Notes: generated by a model from the sequence alone, not told the origin. Counted from the first letter of the stretch, positions 40,111-49,343 are shown. The stretch: DNA of 64,000 bases from Tsukamurella pseudospumae (GCF_001575205.1 NZ_LSRE01000050.1:558001-622000); one strand, 5' to 3'. Made by a program: numbers and translations.

Positions 40111-40844
40111 ACGTCCCTCGCGACCTTGAGGTGGTCGAAGATGTTCTGCACCACGGCCGCGAGCGCCGCGTCTCCGATCGGGCTGTCGGACTGGAAGTAG
40201 GTCTGCGGGGCGGACGCGATCACCACGACCGTCAGCACGTCACCGGCGATGTCCAGGCCCGCGCGACTGACCAGGATCCGGCCGGTGACGCGCGCCGCGG
40301 GCACACCGTCGACCGTGATCGCCTCGGGCTCCGTGAGGCCCTCGAGCCGCGGACGGTACGAGTCGTACCGGCTGCTCGCGACGATGCACGGGATGATCCG
40401 GCGCGCGGCGTCCTGGGCCGACGCCTTGGGGGCGAAGGTGGTCTGCCCGATCTCGGCGTGCGCGTCCCATTGGTGGCCGGGCACCTTCTGCCGCAGGCCC
40501 GCGGTCTGCGCTCCCGGCGCGAACAGCTGGTACCGCTGCGCCGTCCACCCCGGCGCCGCCGAGACGGGGAAGGACAGCGGCCCGGAGACCACCCGCTCCG
40601 TGATCGGCACCGTCGAGCCCGGCCCGGGCATGCCGCATCCGCCGCTCCCCGTCCGCGAGGTCGACGGTGCCGCCACCGTCGACGGGGACGGGCCGCGGCC
40701 CGACGACCGGACCAGGAGCACCGTGGCGACCACCCCGACCACGACGACGAGCGCGACCGCGCCCCCGATCACCCACCACAGCGCCGGCCCGCGCCGCGGT
40801 GGCGGCACGGGCGGGGGTGAGTACGGCGAGTAGGGCGCGCTCAC
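40107..40844 (-). CDS. Single-pass membrane protein, paralogue 3
   Basis: 245 residues from the GTG at 40844, which overlaps the stop of the DUF2786 gene (GTGA). The head is SAPYSPYSPPPVPPPRRG, the membrane helix WWVIGGAVALVVVVGVVATV, and the outer domain repeats the family blocks (CGMPGPG, GPLSFPVSAAPGW, AEIGQTTFAPKAS, IIPCIVAS, EAITVDGVPAARVTGRILVS, DHLKVARDV). It is the most proximal of the three copies to the DUF2786 gene. Confidence 0.78.
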   Translation of the reverse strand: MSAPYSPYSPPPVPPPRRGPALWWVIGGAVALVVVVGVVATVLLVRSSGRGPSPSTVAAPSTSRTGSGGCGMPGPGSTVPITERVVSGPLSFPVSAAPGWTAQRYQLFAPGAQTAGLRQKVPGHQWDAHAEIGQTTFAPKASAQDAARRIIPCIVASSRYDSYRPRLEGLTEPEAITVDGVPAARVTGRILVSRAGLDIAGDVLTVVVIASAPQTYFQSDSPIGDAALAAVVQNIFDHLKVARDV

Positions 40845-41656
40845 GGGGCGCCCCGTTCCAGCGCGCGCCCACCGCCCAGCTCGGAATGGTCGCCGAGACG
40901 GGCCGACCGGCCGGCCTTGTCGCCCGCGCGGCGGGCACCGTCGGAGTAGCCGGCCGACGCCCTGGAGCCACGCCATTGGCCGCGCGCCGTGGACTCGCCG
41001 CGATAGAACGACGCGAGCTCGACCTCCTTGTCACGCAGCGCGACGGCGGTGCCGGGCTCGCCCCGCTCCACGACCTGCGCCGTCTCCGCAGCCCGCGCCT
41101 CTGCGAGCCGGGCGCCGATGCGCGCCGCGAACGCGGACTGGAAGTTGATCCGCGCCGTGACCCCCGAGACCGGCTTCGTCTCGACCCACCGCCGCCGCGT
41201 GCGGCGATCCTCGTAGAGCTGCTGCACCGTCTCGGACTTGTGCGCGCCCGAGCGCAGGTACGCGTCCGATGCGCGGACCATCTGGATGACCAGCGACGCG
41301 TACAGCGCCTCACACGCGTCGACATCCTCCGCGAAGCCGTAGGCGAAGACGAAGGTGGAATTGGACGCGACATCGCACCGCACGTCGTTGGACTGGGCGA
41401 TCGCCACGAACAGCTCGACGAAGGTGCGCAGGCCCCGCCGGCCCGCCTCACCGATCCGGACGGTGCGCTGCTCCGGCACTGCTCGCGCGCGCTCGGTGCC
41501 GCGCTGGTGCGCGCGGGCCACGGCCAGGTCGATCGATGCCGCGGTGGCGAGCCGCTGCGCCGCCTCGGTGAAGGTGGCCGCCTCGTGCTCGTTGTCGGTC
41601 CCCTCGGCCTGCCGCAGCAGCGCGCCGATCCGCGTCAACAGCCTGTCGTCGTCCAT
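40841..41656 (-). CDS. DUF2786-domain protein
   Basis: 271 residues. The N-terminal LTRIGALLRQAEGTDNEHEAATFTEAAQ is the DUF2786 helical block. A second domain has FVELFVAIAQSNDVRC, FVFAYGFAEDVDACEALYAS, and the C-terminal tail is Arg/Ala/Gly-rich. DUF2786 proteins of this form are often found near a TIGR04338-like protein in actinobacteria; here three membrane-protein genes lie between them. It is the promoter-proximal gene of the run. Function unknown. Confidence 0.78.
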   Translation of the reverse strand: MDDDRLLTRIGALLRQAEGTDNEHEAATFTEAAQRLATAASIDLAVARAHQRGTERARAVPEQRTVRIGEAGRRGLRTFVELFVAIAQSNDVRCDVASNSTFVFAYGFAEDVDACEALYASLVIQMVRASDAYLRSGAHKSETVQQLYEDRRTRRRWVETKPVSGVTARINFQSAFAARIGARLAEARAAETAQVVERGEPGTAVALRDKEVELASFYRGESTARGQWRGSRASAGYSDGARRAGDKAGRSARLGDHSELGGGRALERGAP

Positions 41657-41806
41657 GGCGCGAGGATACCGACGTCGGGTGACAGGTTTCGTGGTCGCAC
41701 ATCGACGGGGTCGCGACGTTCCAAGGCTCCTCCAAGTGATCCGCCAGCGGCTTTCGGTTACGCTTATCCGGACCTAAGCTTCGCATTACCAAGGGGAGAA
41801 TTCACT

Positions 41807-42199
41807 ATGTCGACGCCCAACGACCCGTACGGCCAGCAGCCGGACCCGAACCAGTACCCCGGCCAGCAGCAGCCGTACGGCCAGCAGCAGCCCTTCGCCG
41901 GTCAGCCGTACCCGGGCCAGCCGGCGCCCATCGGCCCGAACGGCGAGCAGCTCAACGATCCCGACAACACCCTGGGCATCGTCGGCCTCGTGCTGGTGTT
42001 CGTCTGCGGCGGCATCGTCGGCCTCATCGTCAGCTGGATCGCGCTGAACAAGTCCAAGCAGCGCGGCTACAAGAACACGCCGGCCCTCATCGGCGTGATC
42101 CTCGGCGCGATCTTCTCCGTGCTGTTCGTGCTGTGGCTGATCTTCGCCGTGGTCATCGGTATCGGCTCGGCGTCGAGCTCGTCCTACTTCCTCGTCTGA
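41807..42199 (+). CDS. DUF4190-type membrane protein, copy 1
   Basis: 130 residues; AAGGGGAG precedes the ATG. The head is Gly/Pro/Gln/Tyr-rich (DPYGQQPDPNQYPGQQQPYG). Two membrane helices follow: NTLGIVGLVLVFVCGGIVGL, a loop ALNKSKQRGYKNTPA, and a second helix, ending in a Ser-rich tail. This is the DUF4190 layout. Three bases separate it from a close paralogue. Confidence 0.8.
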   Translation: MSTPNDPYGQQPDPNQYPGQQQPYGQQQPFAGQPYPGQPAPIGPNGEQLNDPDNTLGIVGLVLVFVCGGIVGLIVSWIALNKSKQRGYKNTPALIGVILGAIFSVLFVLWLIFAVVIGIGSASSSSYFLV

Positions 42200-42202
42200 C
42201 GC

Positions 42203-42667
42203 ATGGGCTACCCCGAGAACCCGCAGGACCCGTTCACCAAGGATCCGTACGGTACGAACGACCCGAACGCGCAGTACGGCGCGGGCCAGTACGGCGCCGG
42301 GCAGTACGATCCGTACGGCCAGGCACCGTCGTACCCCGGCCAGGGCTACCCGGCGGCCCAGCCGTACCCGGGCGGCTACCCCGGCTACCCCGTGCCGAAC
42401 GGCGAGATGCAGGACCCCGACAACGCCATGGGCATCGTCGGACTGGTCCTCAACTTCGTCTGCTGCGGCCCGATCGGCCTGATCGTCAGCTGGATCGCGC
42501 TGAACAAGTCGAAGGAGCGCGGCTACAAGAACACCGTCGCGCTGGTCGGCGCGATCCTCGGCGGGATCAGCAGCGCGATGCTGCTGGTCGTGGTCGTGAT
42601 CTACGCGATCATCATCATCGCGGCCGTCGGCTCGAGCTCCAGCTCGTACGTGCTGTCCCTGCTCTGA
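42203..42667 (+). CDS. DUF4190-type membrane protein, copy 2
   Basis: 154 residues. The head has GAGQYGAGQYDPYGQ and YPGGYPGYPVPNGE, then NAMGIVGLVLNFVCCGPIGL and ALNKSKERGYKNTVA as in copy 1. The ribosome site would lie in the end of copy 1. A tandem duplication; both are ended by the bidirectional hairpin at 42689. Confidence 0.8.
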   Translation: MGYPENPQDPFTKDPYGTNDPNAQYGAGQYGAGQYDPYGQAPSYPGQGYPAAQPYPGGYPGYPVPNGEMQDPDNAMGIVGLVLNFVCCGPIGLIVSWIALNKSKERGYKNTVALVGAILGGISSAMLLVVVVIYAIIIIAAVGSSSSSYVLSLL

Positions 42668-42688
42668 CCGCAGCGTCCCCGGACACGA

Positions 42689-42726
42689 CGAAGCCCCCGA
42701 CCTCCTCGCGGAGATCGGGGGCTTCG
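42689..42726. terminator. Bidirectional terminator between the DUF4190 pair and rplA
   Basis: CGAAGCCCCCGA pairs with TCGGGGGCTTCG (12 bp), with CTC/GAG pairing further in. It is 22 bases after the DUF4190 stop and 28 bases after the rplA stop on the other strand, so it can serve both. Confidence 0.85.
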
Positions 42727-42753
42727 TGGATCAGGCCCTGATGAGGGGAAGGC

Positions 42754-43467
42754 TTACGCCTCCTCCTCCGCGAGGTTGCTCACTCGCGACGGGTCCACCT
42801 GGATGCCCGGTCCGGTGGTCGTCGAGACGGTGACCTTCTTCAGGTACCGGCCCTTGGCCGCCGACGGCTTCGCGCGCAGGACCTCGTCCAGCGCGGCGCC
42901 GTAGTTCTCCACCAGCTGCTTGGCGTCGAAGGACGCCTTGCCGATCACGAAGTGCAGGTTCGACGCCTTGTCGACGCGGAACGTGATCTTGCCGCCCTTG
43001 ATGTCGCCCACGGCCTTGGTCACGTCGGGGGTGACGGTGCCGGTCTTCGGGTTCGGCATGAGGCCACGGGGGCCGAGCACGCGAGCGATGCGACCGACCT
43101 TGGCCATCTGGTCCGGGGTGGCGATCGCGGCGTCGAACTCGAGCCAGCCGCCCTGGATCTTCTCGATCAGGTCCTCGGCGCCGACCTCGTCCGCACCGGC
43201 GGCCTTGGCCTCCTCGGCCTTGTCGCCGACGGCGAACACGATCACGCGCGCCGTCTTACCCGTACCGTTCGGCAGGTTGACGGTGCCGCGCACCATCTGG
43301 TCGGCCTTGCGGGGGTCGACACCGAGGCGCATGGCGACCTCGACGGTGGCGTCCTGCTTGGTGGAGGAGGTCTCCTTGGCGAGCGTGACGGCCTCGAGCG
43401 GGCTGTACAGCTTGTCCTTGTCGACCTTCTCGGCAGCGGCCTTGTAGGCCTTGCTGTTCTTGCTCAT
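42754..43467 (-). CDS. rplA: 50S ribosomal protein L1
   Basis: 237 residues. [20 protein letters not shown] at the start; [20 protein letters not shown] and [19 protein letters not shown] are hallmark L1 blocks. It follows rplK on the same strand, the normal order, and forms the L1 stalk. Confidence 0.98.
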   Translation of the reverse strand: MSKNSKAYKAAAEKVDKDKLYSPLEAVTLAKETSSTKQDATVEVAMRLGVDPRKADQMVRGTVNLPNGTGKTARVIVFAVGDKAEEAKAAGADEVGAEDLIEKIQGGWLEFDAAIATPDQMAKVGRIARVLGPRGLMPNPKTGTVTPDVTKAVGDIKGGKITFRVDKASNLHFVIGKASFDAKQLVENYGAALDEVLRAKPSAAKGRYLKKVTVSTTTGPGIQVDPSRVSNLAEEEA

Positions 43468-43579
43468 GTGGAACTCTTTCTTATCTTGCCCAGCGTGCGG
43501 GCAGTGAGTGGTTCTGCGGGCCGAGCCGGCCCTCCCACGGGAGGCACAGGCCTCCCGGCGACAAACTCGACGGTGCGAG

Positions 43580-44011
43580 TTACTCGACGGTGATGCCCAT
43601 CGAGCGAGCAGTGCCGGCGATGATCTTCGCGGCCTGATCGATGTCGTTCGCGTTCAGGTCTTCCTTCTTGGTCTCGGCGATCTCGCGCACCTGATCCCAG
43701 GTCACCTTGGCGACCTTGGTCTTGTGCGGCTCGCCCGAGCCCTTCTGCACGCCTGCGGCCTTGAGCAGCAGCTTCGCAGCAGGAGGAGTCTTCAGCTTGA
43801 AGTCGAACGAACGGTCCTCGTAGACCGTGATCTCGACCGGGATGACGTTGCCACGCTGCGACTCGGTCGCGGCGTTGTACGCCTTGCAGAACTCCATGAT
43901 GTTGACGCCGTGCTGACCAAGCGCGGGACCCACGGGCGGAGCAGGGTTGGCCTGCCCGGCCTGGATCTGCAGCTTGATGAGCCCGGCGACCTTCTTCTTC
44001 TTCGGGGGCAT
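43580..44011 (-). CDS. rplK: 50S ribosomal protein L11
   Basis: 143 residues. [40 protein letters not shown] and [14 protein letters not shown] are diagnostic. It binds 23S rRNA at the GTPase-associated centre. Between it and rplA lie 112 untranslated bases. Confidence 0.98.
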   Translation of the reverse strand: MPPKKKKVAGLIKLQIQAGQANPAPPVGPALGQHGVNIMEFCKAYNAATESQRGNVIPVEITVYEDRSFDFKLKTPPAAKLLLKAAGVQKGSGEPHKTKVAKVTWDQVREIAETKKEDLNANDIDQAAKIIAGTARSMGITVE

Positions 44012-44073
44012 CCTCAGTATCCTTTTTCATCACCCCGCGCCCGTGTACCGGCGCGGGAAGCATTGGTGTCTCG

Positions 44074-44919
44074 CTAGGAGATCTTCTCGACCTGGTTGAA
44101 CGCGAGCTCGACGGGCGTCTCGCGACCGAAGATCGAGACGAGCACCTTGACCTTGCGCTGCTCGGCGTTGATCTCGCTGATCGACGCGGGCAGGGTGGCG
44201 AACGGGCCGTCCATGACGGTGACCGACTCGCCGACCTCGAAGTCCACCTCGACCGCGGGCCCCTGCGACACGGCGCCACCGGACGCGGCCGCGGCACCGT
44301 CGGACGCGGCACCCGCCTTGTCCTTGGCGGGCTTGGTCCGGGCGCTCTCGGGGAGCAGGAACTTCACGACCTCGTTCATCGTGAGCGGCGAGGGCTTGCT
44401 GGTCAGGCCGACGAAGCCGGTGACGCCGGGGGTGTTGCGCACCGCGCCCCAGGACTCGTCGTTGAGGTCCATGCGCACCAGGATGTAGCCCGGCAGCACC
44501 TTGCGGTTGACCCGCTTCTGCTGGCCGTTCTTGATCTCGGTGACCTCCTCGGTGGGGACCTCCACCTGGAAGATGTAGTCGCCGACGTCGAGGTTCTGGA
44601 CACGGGTCTCGAGGTTGGCCTTGACCTTGTTCTCGTAGCCCGCATAGGTGTGGATGACGTACCAGTCGCCGGGGGCGGTGCGCAGCTGCGCCTTCAGCTC
44701 CTCGACGGGGTCGATCTCGACCTCTTCCTCGGCCTCCTCCTCGACGAGCTCGGCGCCGTCACCGGCGGCCGCGTCCTCCTCGGGGGTGCCGAACACGTTC
44801 TCCTCGGCCTCGATCAGGGCCTCGTCCTCGGCCGACTCGACCTCGGTCGCCTCGGCGTCATCGACCAGCACGCCCTCAGGGGAGTCCTGCTCAGCCTCGT
44901 TGTGCTCCGGGGTGCTCAC
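44074..44919 (-). CDS. nusG: Transcription termination/antitermination protein NusG
   Basis: 281 residues. An acidic N-terminal extension of about 80 residues precedes the NGN domain ([32 protein letters not shown]). A disordered Ala/Ser/Gly linker follows, then the KOW domain ([40 protein letters not shown]). Acidic extensions are normal in actinobacterial NusG. It lies between secE and rplK. Confidence 0.97.
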   Translation of the reverse strand: MSTPEHNEAEQDSPEGVLVDDAEATEVESAEDEALIEAEENVFGTPEEDAAAGDGAELVEEEAEEEVEIDPVEELKAQLRTAPGDWYVIHTYAGYENKVKANLETRVQNLDVGDYIFQVEVPTEEVTEIKNGQQKRVNRKVLPGYILVRMDLNDESWGAVRNTPGVTGFVGLTSKPSPLTMNEVVKFLLPESARTKPAKDKAGAASDGAAAASGGAVSQGPAVEVDFEVGESVTVMDGPFATLPASISEINAEQRKVKVLVSIFGRETPVELAFNQVEKIS

Positions 44920-44961
44920 AGCGCCGAAGTTCCTTCCGTCTCGTCTTCTCGGGCGGTCCGG

Positions 44962-45354
44962 CTACTTGCCGAACGCCCACAACATCAGCTTCGCGAAGCC
45001 GAGGTCGAGGAGGCTGATCATCGCGGTGAGGATCACCACGAAGAGCAGCACGATGATCGTGTAGTTGACCATCTGGCTGCGGGTGGGCCAGATGACCTTG
45101 CGCAGCTCGGCGACGACCTGGCGGATGTACAGCCAGATGGCGGCGAACGGATTGCGCGAGGGCTTCGCGGCCGCGGTCTTCTTCGCAGTGCCGGACGCCG
45201 TCGTCGACTCACCGGGCTCGGGTGCCTCGGCCAGCGCCGTGCGGCCACGCCGGCCGCTGGAGCGCTTACCGGAGGGGCGGGCCTGCTGGGCGTCTTCGGC
45301 GGCGCTGTCCCCGGCGGTCTCGCCGGTGGTCGCGTCGTCCTGCTCGTCGCTCAC
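44962..45354 (-). CDS. secE: Preprotein translocase subunit SecE
   Basis: 130 residues from a GTG. A polar head of about 70 residues with RSSGRRGRT leads to the SecE core NPFAAIWLYIRQVVAELRKV, WPTRSQMVNYTIIVLLFVVI, and a single membrane helix. It is the essential clamp of the SecYEG channel. It sits upstream of nusG, as in most bacteria. Confidence 0.96.
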   Translation of the reverse strand: MSDEQDDATTGETAGDSAAEDAQQARPSGKRSSGRRGRTALAEAPEPGESTTASGTAKKTAAAKPSRNPFAAIWLYIRQVVAELRKVIWPTRSQMVNYTIIVLLFVVILTAMISLLDLGFAKLMLWAFGK

Positions 45355-45429
45355 GCACTTCCCTCCGCTGTTCCTCCGGCGACCCGCGGGCCGACCGATG
45401 TCAGAGCCGGGCGCCGGGGCCCGCCTGTG

Positions 45430-45502
45430 CAGGGGCGACAGGACTCGAACCTGCGACCTGCGGTTTTGGAGACCGCTGCTCTACCAACTGAGCTACACCC
45501 CT
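45430..45502 (-). tRNA. tRNA-Trp (anticodon CCA)
   Basis: 73 nt. The acceptor AGGGGTG pairs with CGCCCCT with one G-U; the D-arm is AGCTCAGTTGGTAGAGC; the anticodon loop CTCCAAA gives CCA; the T-loop is GGTTCGAGTCC. It precedes secE on the same strand, as in mycobacteria. Confidence 0.95.
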
Positions 45503-45702
45503 TTGCGGGACCTCGCGGTCCCGCACCCGCACCCTTCGATGGGCGCGCTTTCGCACGCCCGCCGTGTGGTGCGGACAGTTCAGTGTACGGCACATCGGTG
45601 CCGCACCTCAAAACGCCCCGTCAGAGGCCCGGCAGTCCACCACGGTCGGGCCCGCCCGACGGTGACCGTCGTCCGGCCCGGCGGGACCGCGCACCGTCGT
45701 GA

Positions 45703-46128
45703 CTAGCCGAACTGGACGGTGGCGACCGGCTTACCGAAGATCTTGCGGTCACCCTGCTTGACGGTGAGGAAGACGACGCCCGTCTTGGTCTCCTCGTCGA
45801 GGGACTTGATCTTGCCCGCGTACAGCAGCTCCGCCTTCTGGTCGGCGGGAACGAACACCGGCGCGGTGAAGCGGACGCTGTACTCCTTGAGCGCGCCCGG
45901 ATCGCCCAGCCACTCGGTGATGTAATTCGAGCCCAGGCTCATCGTGAGCATGCCCTGCGCGACGACGTCCTCCATGCCGGCCAGCTTCACGATGTGATCC
46001 GACCAGTGGATGGGGTTCGGATCGCCGGTGACGCCCGCGTAGTTGACCAGGTCACCGCGGGTCAGCTCGAAGATCCGCTCGGGAAGCTCCTCGCCCACCG
46101 ATACGTCCGCGAAGTTACGAAGTGCCAT
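45703..46128 (-). CDS. hadB: (3R)-hydroxyacyl-ACP dehydratase subunit HadB
   Basis: 141 residues. The MaoC hotdog active-site block is VTGDPNPIHWSD, with the Asp and His used by mycobacterial HadB. QGMLTMSLGSNYITEWLGDP and YSVRFTAPVFVP are conserved. It pairs with HadA (14-base overlap) to form the FAS-II dehydratase for mycolic acid chains. No hadC follows: the next gene is tRNA-Trp, after 200 bases without coding sequence. Confidence 0.95.
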   Translation of the reverse strand: MALRNFADVSVGEELPERIFELTRGDLVNYAGVTGDPNPIHWSDHIVKLAGMEDVVAQGMLTMSLGSNYITEWLGDPGALKEYSVRFTAPVFVPADQKAELLYAGKIKSLDEETKTGVVFLTVKQGDRKIFGKPVATVQFG

Positions 46129-46684
46129 ACATCATCACCTTTTCTGCGGCGCCCATGAAGTCGGGAGCGTCGGGGTCATCGGTCGAGCGACCTGCCAGCG
46201 TGGTCCAGGACGTGACGAGCGGGTTGCCGTCCTGATCGGAGATCTCGTTGCGCGTCACGATCAGATCGACGCCAGCGACCTGCCGGAACGCGTCGAAGTG
46301 CACGTGGGTGGTCAGCGTCATGCCGGCCAGGATCGGCGCATGGAACTGCACCTTCTGCTCCGTCTGCATCACCGGGCGACGCCCGTAGCCGACGATGGCC
46401 TCCTCGAACAACGGGCGATGCGCCACGATGCCGATCAGCGAGAACATGATGGGCGGCGCAACGATGTCGTCGTATCCGGCGGCACGCGCGGCCTCGGGAT
46501 CGTGGTGGACGGGGTCGGTCAGCTGGCTGGCGTTGGCGAACTCCCGCACCTTCTCACGGCTGACGTAGTACTTGTCCTTGTACTCGTAGTTGTAACCGAC
46601 CGCGGCGCGGGTACGCTCCGCGACCTCTTCCGGGCTGAGCTGCTCGGTGACCGGGCCACCCGGTACATCGATGTCGTTGCTCAC
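46115..46684 (-). CDS. hadA: (3R)-hydroxyacyl-ACP dehydratase subunit HadA
   Basis: 189 residues from a GTG, with about 20 extra N-terminal residues compared with the mycobacterial protein. YYVSREKVREFANASQLTDP, PPIMFSLIG and QKVQFHAPILAGMTLTTHVH match HadA, the substrate-stabilising subunit with no full catalytic set. It lies after rpmG as in mycobacteria. Confidence 0.93.
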   Translation of the reverse strand: MSNDIDVPGGPVTEQLSPEEVAERTRAAVGYNYEYKDKYYVSREKVREFANASQLTDPVHHDPEAARAAGYDDIVAPPIMFSLIGIVAHRPLFEEAIVGYGRRPVMQTEQKVQFHAPILAGMTLTTHVHFDAFRQVAGVDLIVTRNEISDQDGNPLVTSWTTLAGRSTDDPDAPDFMGAAEKVMMYGTS

Positions 46685-46730
46685 GTGGGGAACCTACCTA
46701 ACGTGAAATGGGCTGAAGAGCAGTATGCCA

Positions 46731-46765
46731 AAGGGGAGGGCATCCTTGGCGGATGCCCTCCCCTT
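46731..46765 (-). terminator. Terminator between rpmG and hadA
   Basis: AAGGGGAGGGCATCC pairs perfectly with GGATGCCCTCCCCTT around TTGGC: a 15-bp stem. On the minus strand it ends the tRNA-rpmG transcript, so hadA-hadB should have their own promoter; CATACT, read on the minus strand just after it, could be a -10. Confidence 0.85.
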
Positions 46766-46781
46766 CGTTCGAACGTTTCGC

Positions 46782-46949
46782 CTAGCGCGACTCGCGATGC
46801 GCCTGGTGCGAGCCACAGTTCGGGCAGAACTTCTTCAGCTCGAGGCGATCGGGGTCGTTGCGACGGTTCTTCTTGGTGATGTAGTTGCGGTGCTTGCACA
46901 CCTCGCACGCCAAGGTGATCTTGGGGCGAACATCTGTCGATGAAGCCAC
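46782..46949 (-). CDS. rpmG: 50S ribosomal protein L33
   Basis: 55 residues from a GTG with GAGGGA upstream: [20 protein letters not shown], then [20 protein letters not shown] and [15 protein letters not shown]. The two CxxC pairs (CEVC, CPNC) make it the zinc-binding form. It lies between tRNA-Met and hadA. Confidence 0.96.
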   Translation of the reverse strand: MASSTDVRPKITLACEVCKHRNYITKKNRRNDPDRLELKKFCPNCGSHQAHRESR

Positions 46950-46983
46950 GACGTTCCCTCTTTCGCAAATCTCTTGTCAGTTG

Positions 46984-47057
46984 TAGCGGTGGGGAGGCTC
47001 GATCTCCCGACCTCACGATTATGAGTCGTGCGCTCTAACCAGCTGAGCTACACCGCC
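46984..47057 (-). tRNA. tRNA-Met, elongator (anticodon CAT)
   Basis: 74 nt starting GGCGGTGTAGCTCAGCTGG. The anticodon loop CTCATAA gives CAT. The first acceptor pair is G-U rather than the mismatch expected of an initiator, and the anticodon stem lacks three G-C pairs, so it is the elongator type. Confidence 0.93.
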
Positions 47058-47089
47058 CTGAGCTATCAGCACATTGCACTGGTCTAGCG

Positions 47090-47162
47090 AGCCCCCTAAC
47101 GGAATCGAACCGTTGACCTTTTCCTTACCATGGAAACGCTCTACCGACTGAGCTAAGGGGGC
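47090..47162 (-). tRNA. tRNA-Thr (anticodon GGT)
   Basis: 73 nt; the acceptor GCCCCCT pairs with AGGGGGC, and the anticodon stem TTTCC/GGAAA encloses ATGGTAA, giving GGT. Adjacent to tRNA-Met on the same strand. Confidence 0.95.
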
Positions 47163-47301
47163 GTGGTCCTGGGGGCGCCGTCTCCGGCACTCCAAGAGCC
47201 TCAACGAGATTACACACTGCGGCGGAGATCATCCAAATCCGCAGGTCAATCCGTTTTCGCAGCGACCCCCGGCGATCGAGATCACCGGGGGTCGAGGCGG
47301 G

Positions 47302-47383
47302 TGGCACGTGTAGGATTCGAACCTACGTAGGCTAAGCCGACGGATTTACAGTCCGCTCCCATTGGCCGCTCGGGCAACGTGCC
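47302..47383 (-). tRNA. tRNA-Tyr (anticodon GTA)
   Basis: 82 nt with a long variable arm (class II). The acceptor GGCACGT pairs with ACGTGCC and the anticodon loop CTGTAAA gives GTA. It diverges from the YajQ gene. Confidence 0.95.
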
Positions 47384-47477
47384 GTTCACTGCCCGTGAAG
47401 GCAGCGGAGAGTAGACTACATCGCCCCCACCGGGGCCGCGCAAACCCGCAGGTCAACTGATTAGGAGTCCAGCCGAG

Positions 47478-47969
47478 ATGGCCGATTCGTCGTTCGATGT
47501 CGTGAGCAAGATCGACCGCCAGGAGGTCGCCAACGCCCTCAATCAGGCGGCGAAGGAGCTCAGCCAGCGGTACGACTTCCGCGGCACCAACACCACGGTC
47601 GAGTTCTCCGGCGAGGACAAGGTGGTCCTCACCTCCGACGCCGAGGAGCGCGTCAAGGCCGGCCTCGAGGTGTTCCAGGAGAAGCTGATCAAGCGCGGGC
47701 TGTCCTTGAAGGCCTTCGACGCCGGTGACCCGGTCGCCTCCGGCAAGACCTACAAGATCACGGGCACTCTGGTCGAGGGCATCACCAGCGAGAACGCCAA
47801 GAAGATCAGCAAGCTCATCCGCGACGAGGGCCCCAAGTCCGTCAAGGCCCAGATCCAGGGTGAGGAGCTCCGCGTGACCAGCAAGTCCCGCGACGACCTC
47901 CAGTCCGTCCAGTCCCTGCTCAAGGGCGCGGACCTGGACATCGCGGTGCAGTTCGTCAACTACCGCTGA
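47478..47969 (+). CDS. YajQ-family nucleotide-binding protein
   Basis: 163 residues. [40 protein letters not shown] and [20 protein letters not shown] are the family blocks across two ferredoxin-like domains. Some YajQ proteins bind cyclic di-GMP; whether this one does is unknown. A TTAGGAG ribosome site is weak. It is followed by a dispersed repeat. Confidence 0.93.
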   Translation: MADSSFDVVSKIDRQEVANALNQAAKELSQRYDFRGTNTTVEFSGEDKVVLTSDAEERVKAGLEVFQEKLIKRGLSLKAFDAGDPVASGKTYKITGTLVEGITSENAKKISKLIRDEGPKSVKAQIQGEELRVTSKSRDDLQSVQSLLKGADLDIAVQFVNYR

Positions 47970-48134
47970 GGCCTTTCTGCCCGACGGTGTGCGGTTGTCC
48001 GGGCCGGTTGGGGTGACCGCACCCGTCCCTCGTTTCGTCGTCGAGTGCGGGGGTCAGCTGTGGGTTTTCTCACAGGAGAGGTTGGGCCGCGGGTTTCGGC
48101 GCGGCGGGAAGGTCGCCGCCCCCGGTGAGGCACT

Positions 48135-48250
48135 GTCGTCCCCCGCGCCGCGCCGCCAGGAGCACCAGGCGTTCCGTCCCCCACCGAACGCCCGGCGTTT
48201 CACGAGGGACGCGTTGTCCCCCGCGCCACGCCGCCGACCCCCACGCCGCG
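48135..48250. repeat. 116-bp direct repeat, copy 1 (locus D of the dispersed family)
   Basis: Begins GTCGTCCCCCGCGCCGCGCC and ends CCCCCACGCCGCG. It matches 49344-49459 at 114 of 116 bases by eye, in the same orientation. The pair brackets the single gene 48278-49192. Between the YajQ stop and that gene's stop there is nothing else I can identify. Confidence 0.9.
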
Positions 48251-48277
48251 ATGGCGTCCCCCACGCCGCGATGGCGA

Positions 48278-49192
48278 CTACGCGGCCAGCAGACCGTGAC
48301 GGACCAAAGTCGGAGTGAGTTTGCGGCGTAAGCGCGCGTCGTCGACCAGATCCTTCCAGCCCCACCGCACGATCTCGAAGCCGTGCGCGGCGAACACCGC
48401 GTGCCGCTGCTTCTCCGCGGCGAGCGCAGCGGAGCGCTCGGAGTCGGTCGTGCCGTACTTGCCCTCACCGTCGAATTCACCGATCAGCGTTCCCCACCGG
48501 AAGTCGGCGAAGAGCAGGTGTCCATCGAGGTGGAACTCCGCCTGAAGCTGTGGAGTCGGCACACCCCACGCCAGCATCAACATCCGCGACCAGGACTCCC
48601 CCGCGGATTCACTGCAGTCCACTGACAGGTGCAAGGCGCGCCTGGCCACGGCTGATCCCCGCCGTCGACCGAGCCTGTCCAGAGTGGACTGCAGGCTCTC
48701 CAGTGGAACCGGCGCCGGAGTCGACGCGGTCGGGAATCGGGGGATGAAGCGCACCGCGTCGATCGCCGCGACGGCCCGCACGAGGTCGCCGGACATCGCC
48801 ACGTCGATGGGAGTACGCACTCGCGAGGTGACACGCACCCCGTCGACCTCCACGACCTCGTCGTCCTCCAGCGGCCGGGGATGAACGTGGATCCCGGGGC
48901 GCCGTCCTCCACCATGCTCCCGATCGACGGTGAAGTGCACCGACTGCCGGTCCGGCTGCAGGAACGGAATGTCGTGCAGCACCGCGGCACTTTCGTGGCT
49001 CACCACGCCACCGCACGACATCGACGCCGCGAGGATCTTCATTCGGTACAGCGCCCGCGCGTCGTAGCCGCCGGCGTGCGCGTAGACCCCCATGGCCAGT
49101 CGGATCAGCTCGCCGCTGTCCACAGCCCTGCTGATGTCGCCGCTCGTCCACCCCGTCGCGAGCAGATACTCCCGAGTCAGAATCTCCCCCAT
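48278..49192 (-). CDS. AbiEi-like / DUF559 endonuclease-fold protein, second copy of the type
   Basis: 304 residues from the ATG at 49192 (a GTG at 49210 would add six). The N-terminal winged helix EILTREYLLATGWTSGDISR is followed by LIRLAMGVYAHAGG and VVSHESAAVLHDIPFL, the AbiEi antitoxin-like part. The C-terminal part has SESAGESWSRMLMLAWGVP, LLFADFRWGTLIGEFDGEGK and HGFEIVRWGWKDL, the Vsr/DUF559 fold with Glu and Asp in catalytic positions. Same architecture as 25651-26634. No cognate toxin gene is adjacent. Confidence 0.7.
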   Translation of the reverse strand: MGEILTREYLLATGWTSGDISRAVDSGELIRLAMGVYAHAGGYDARALYRMKILAASMSCGGVVSHESAAVLHDIPFLQPDRQSVHFTVDREHGGGRRPGIHVHPRPLEDDEVVEVDGVRVTSRVRTPIDVAMSGDLVRAVAAIDAVRFIPRFPTASTPAPVPLESLQSTLDRLGRRRGSAVARRALHLSVDCSESAGESWSRMLMLAWGVPTPQLQAEFHLDGHLLFADFRWGTLIGEFDGEGKYGTTDSERSAALAAEKQRHAVFAAHGFEIVRWGWKDLVDDARLRRKLTPTLVRHGLLAA

Positions 49193-49343
49193 GCGTTGAG
49201 TGAACCGCACCGCGACACCGCGAATCGCCGCCCAGCCGCGTTCATCCCCAGGCTACTGGAGGGTATCCACAACAAATTCGGCGCTGATCGTTCCCCCTAC
49301 GACGGGCCCCGGCCCCAGCCCACCGTTCCCCCTGCGCCGCGCC

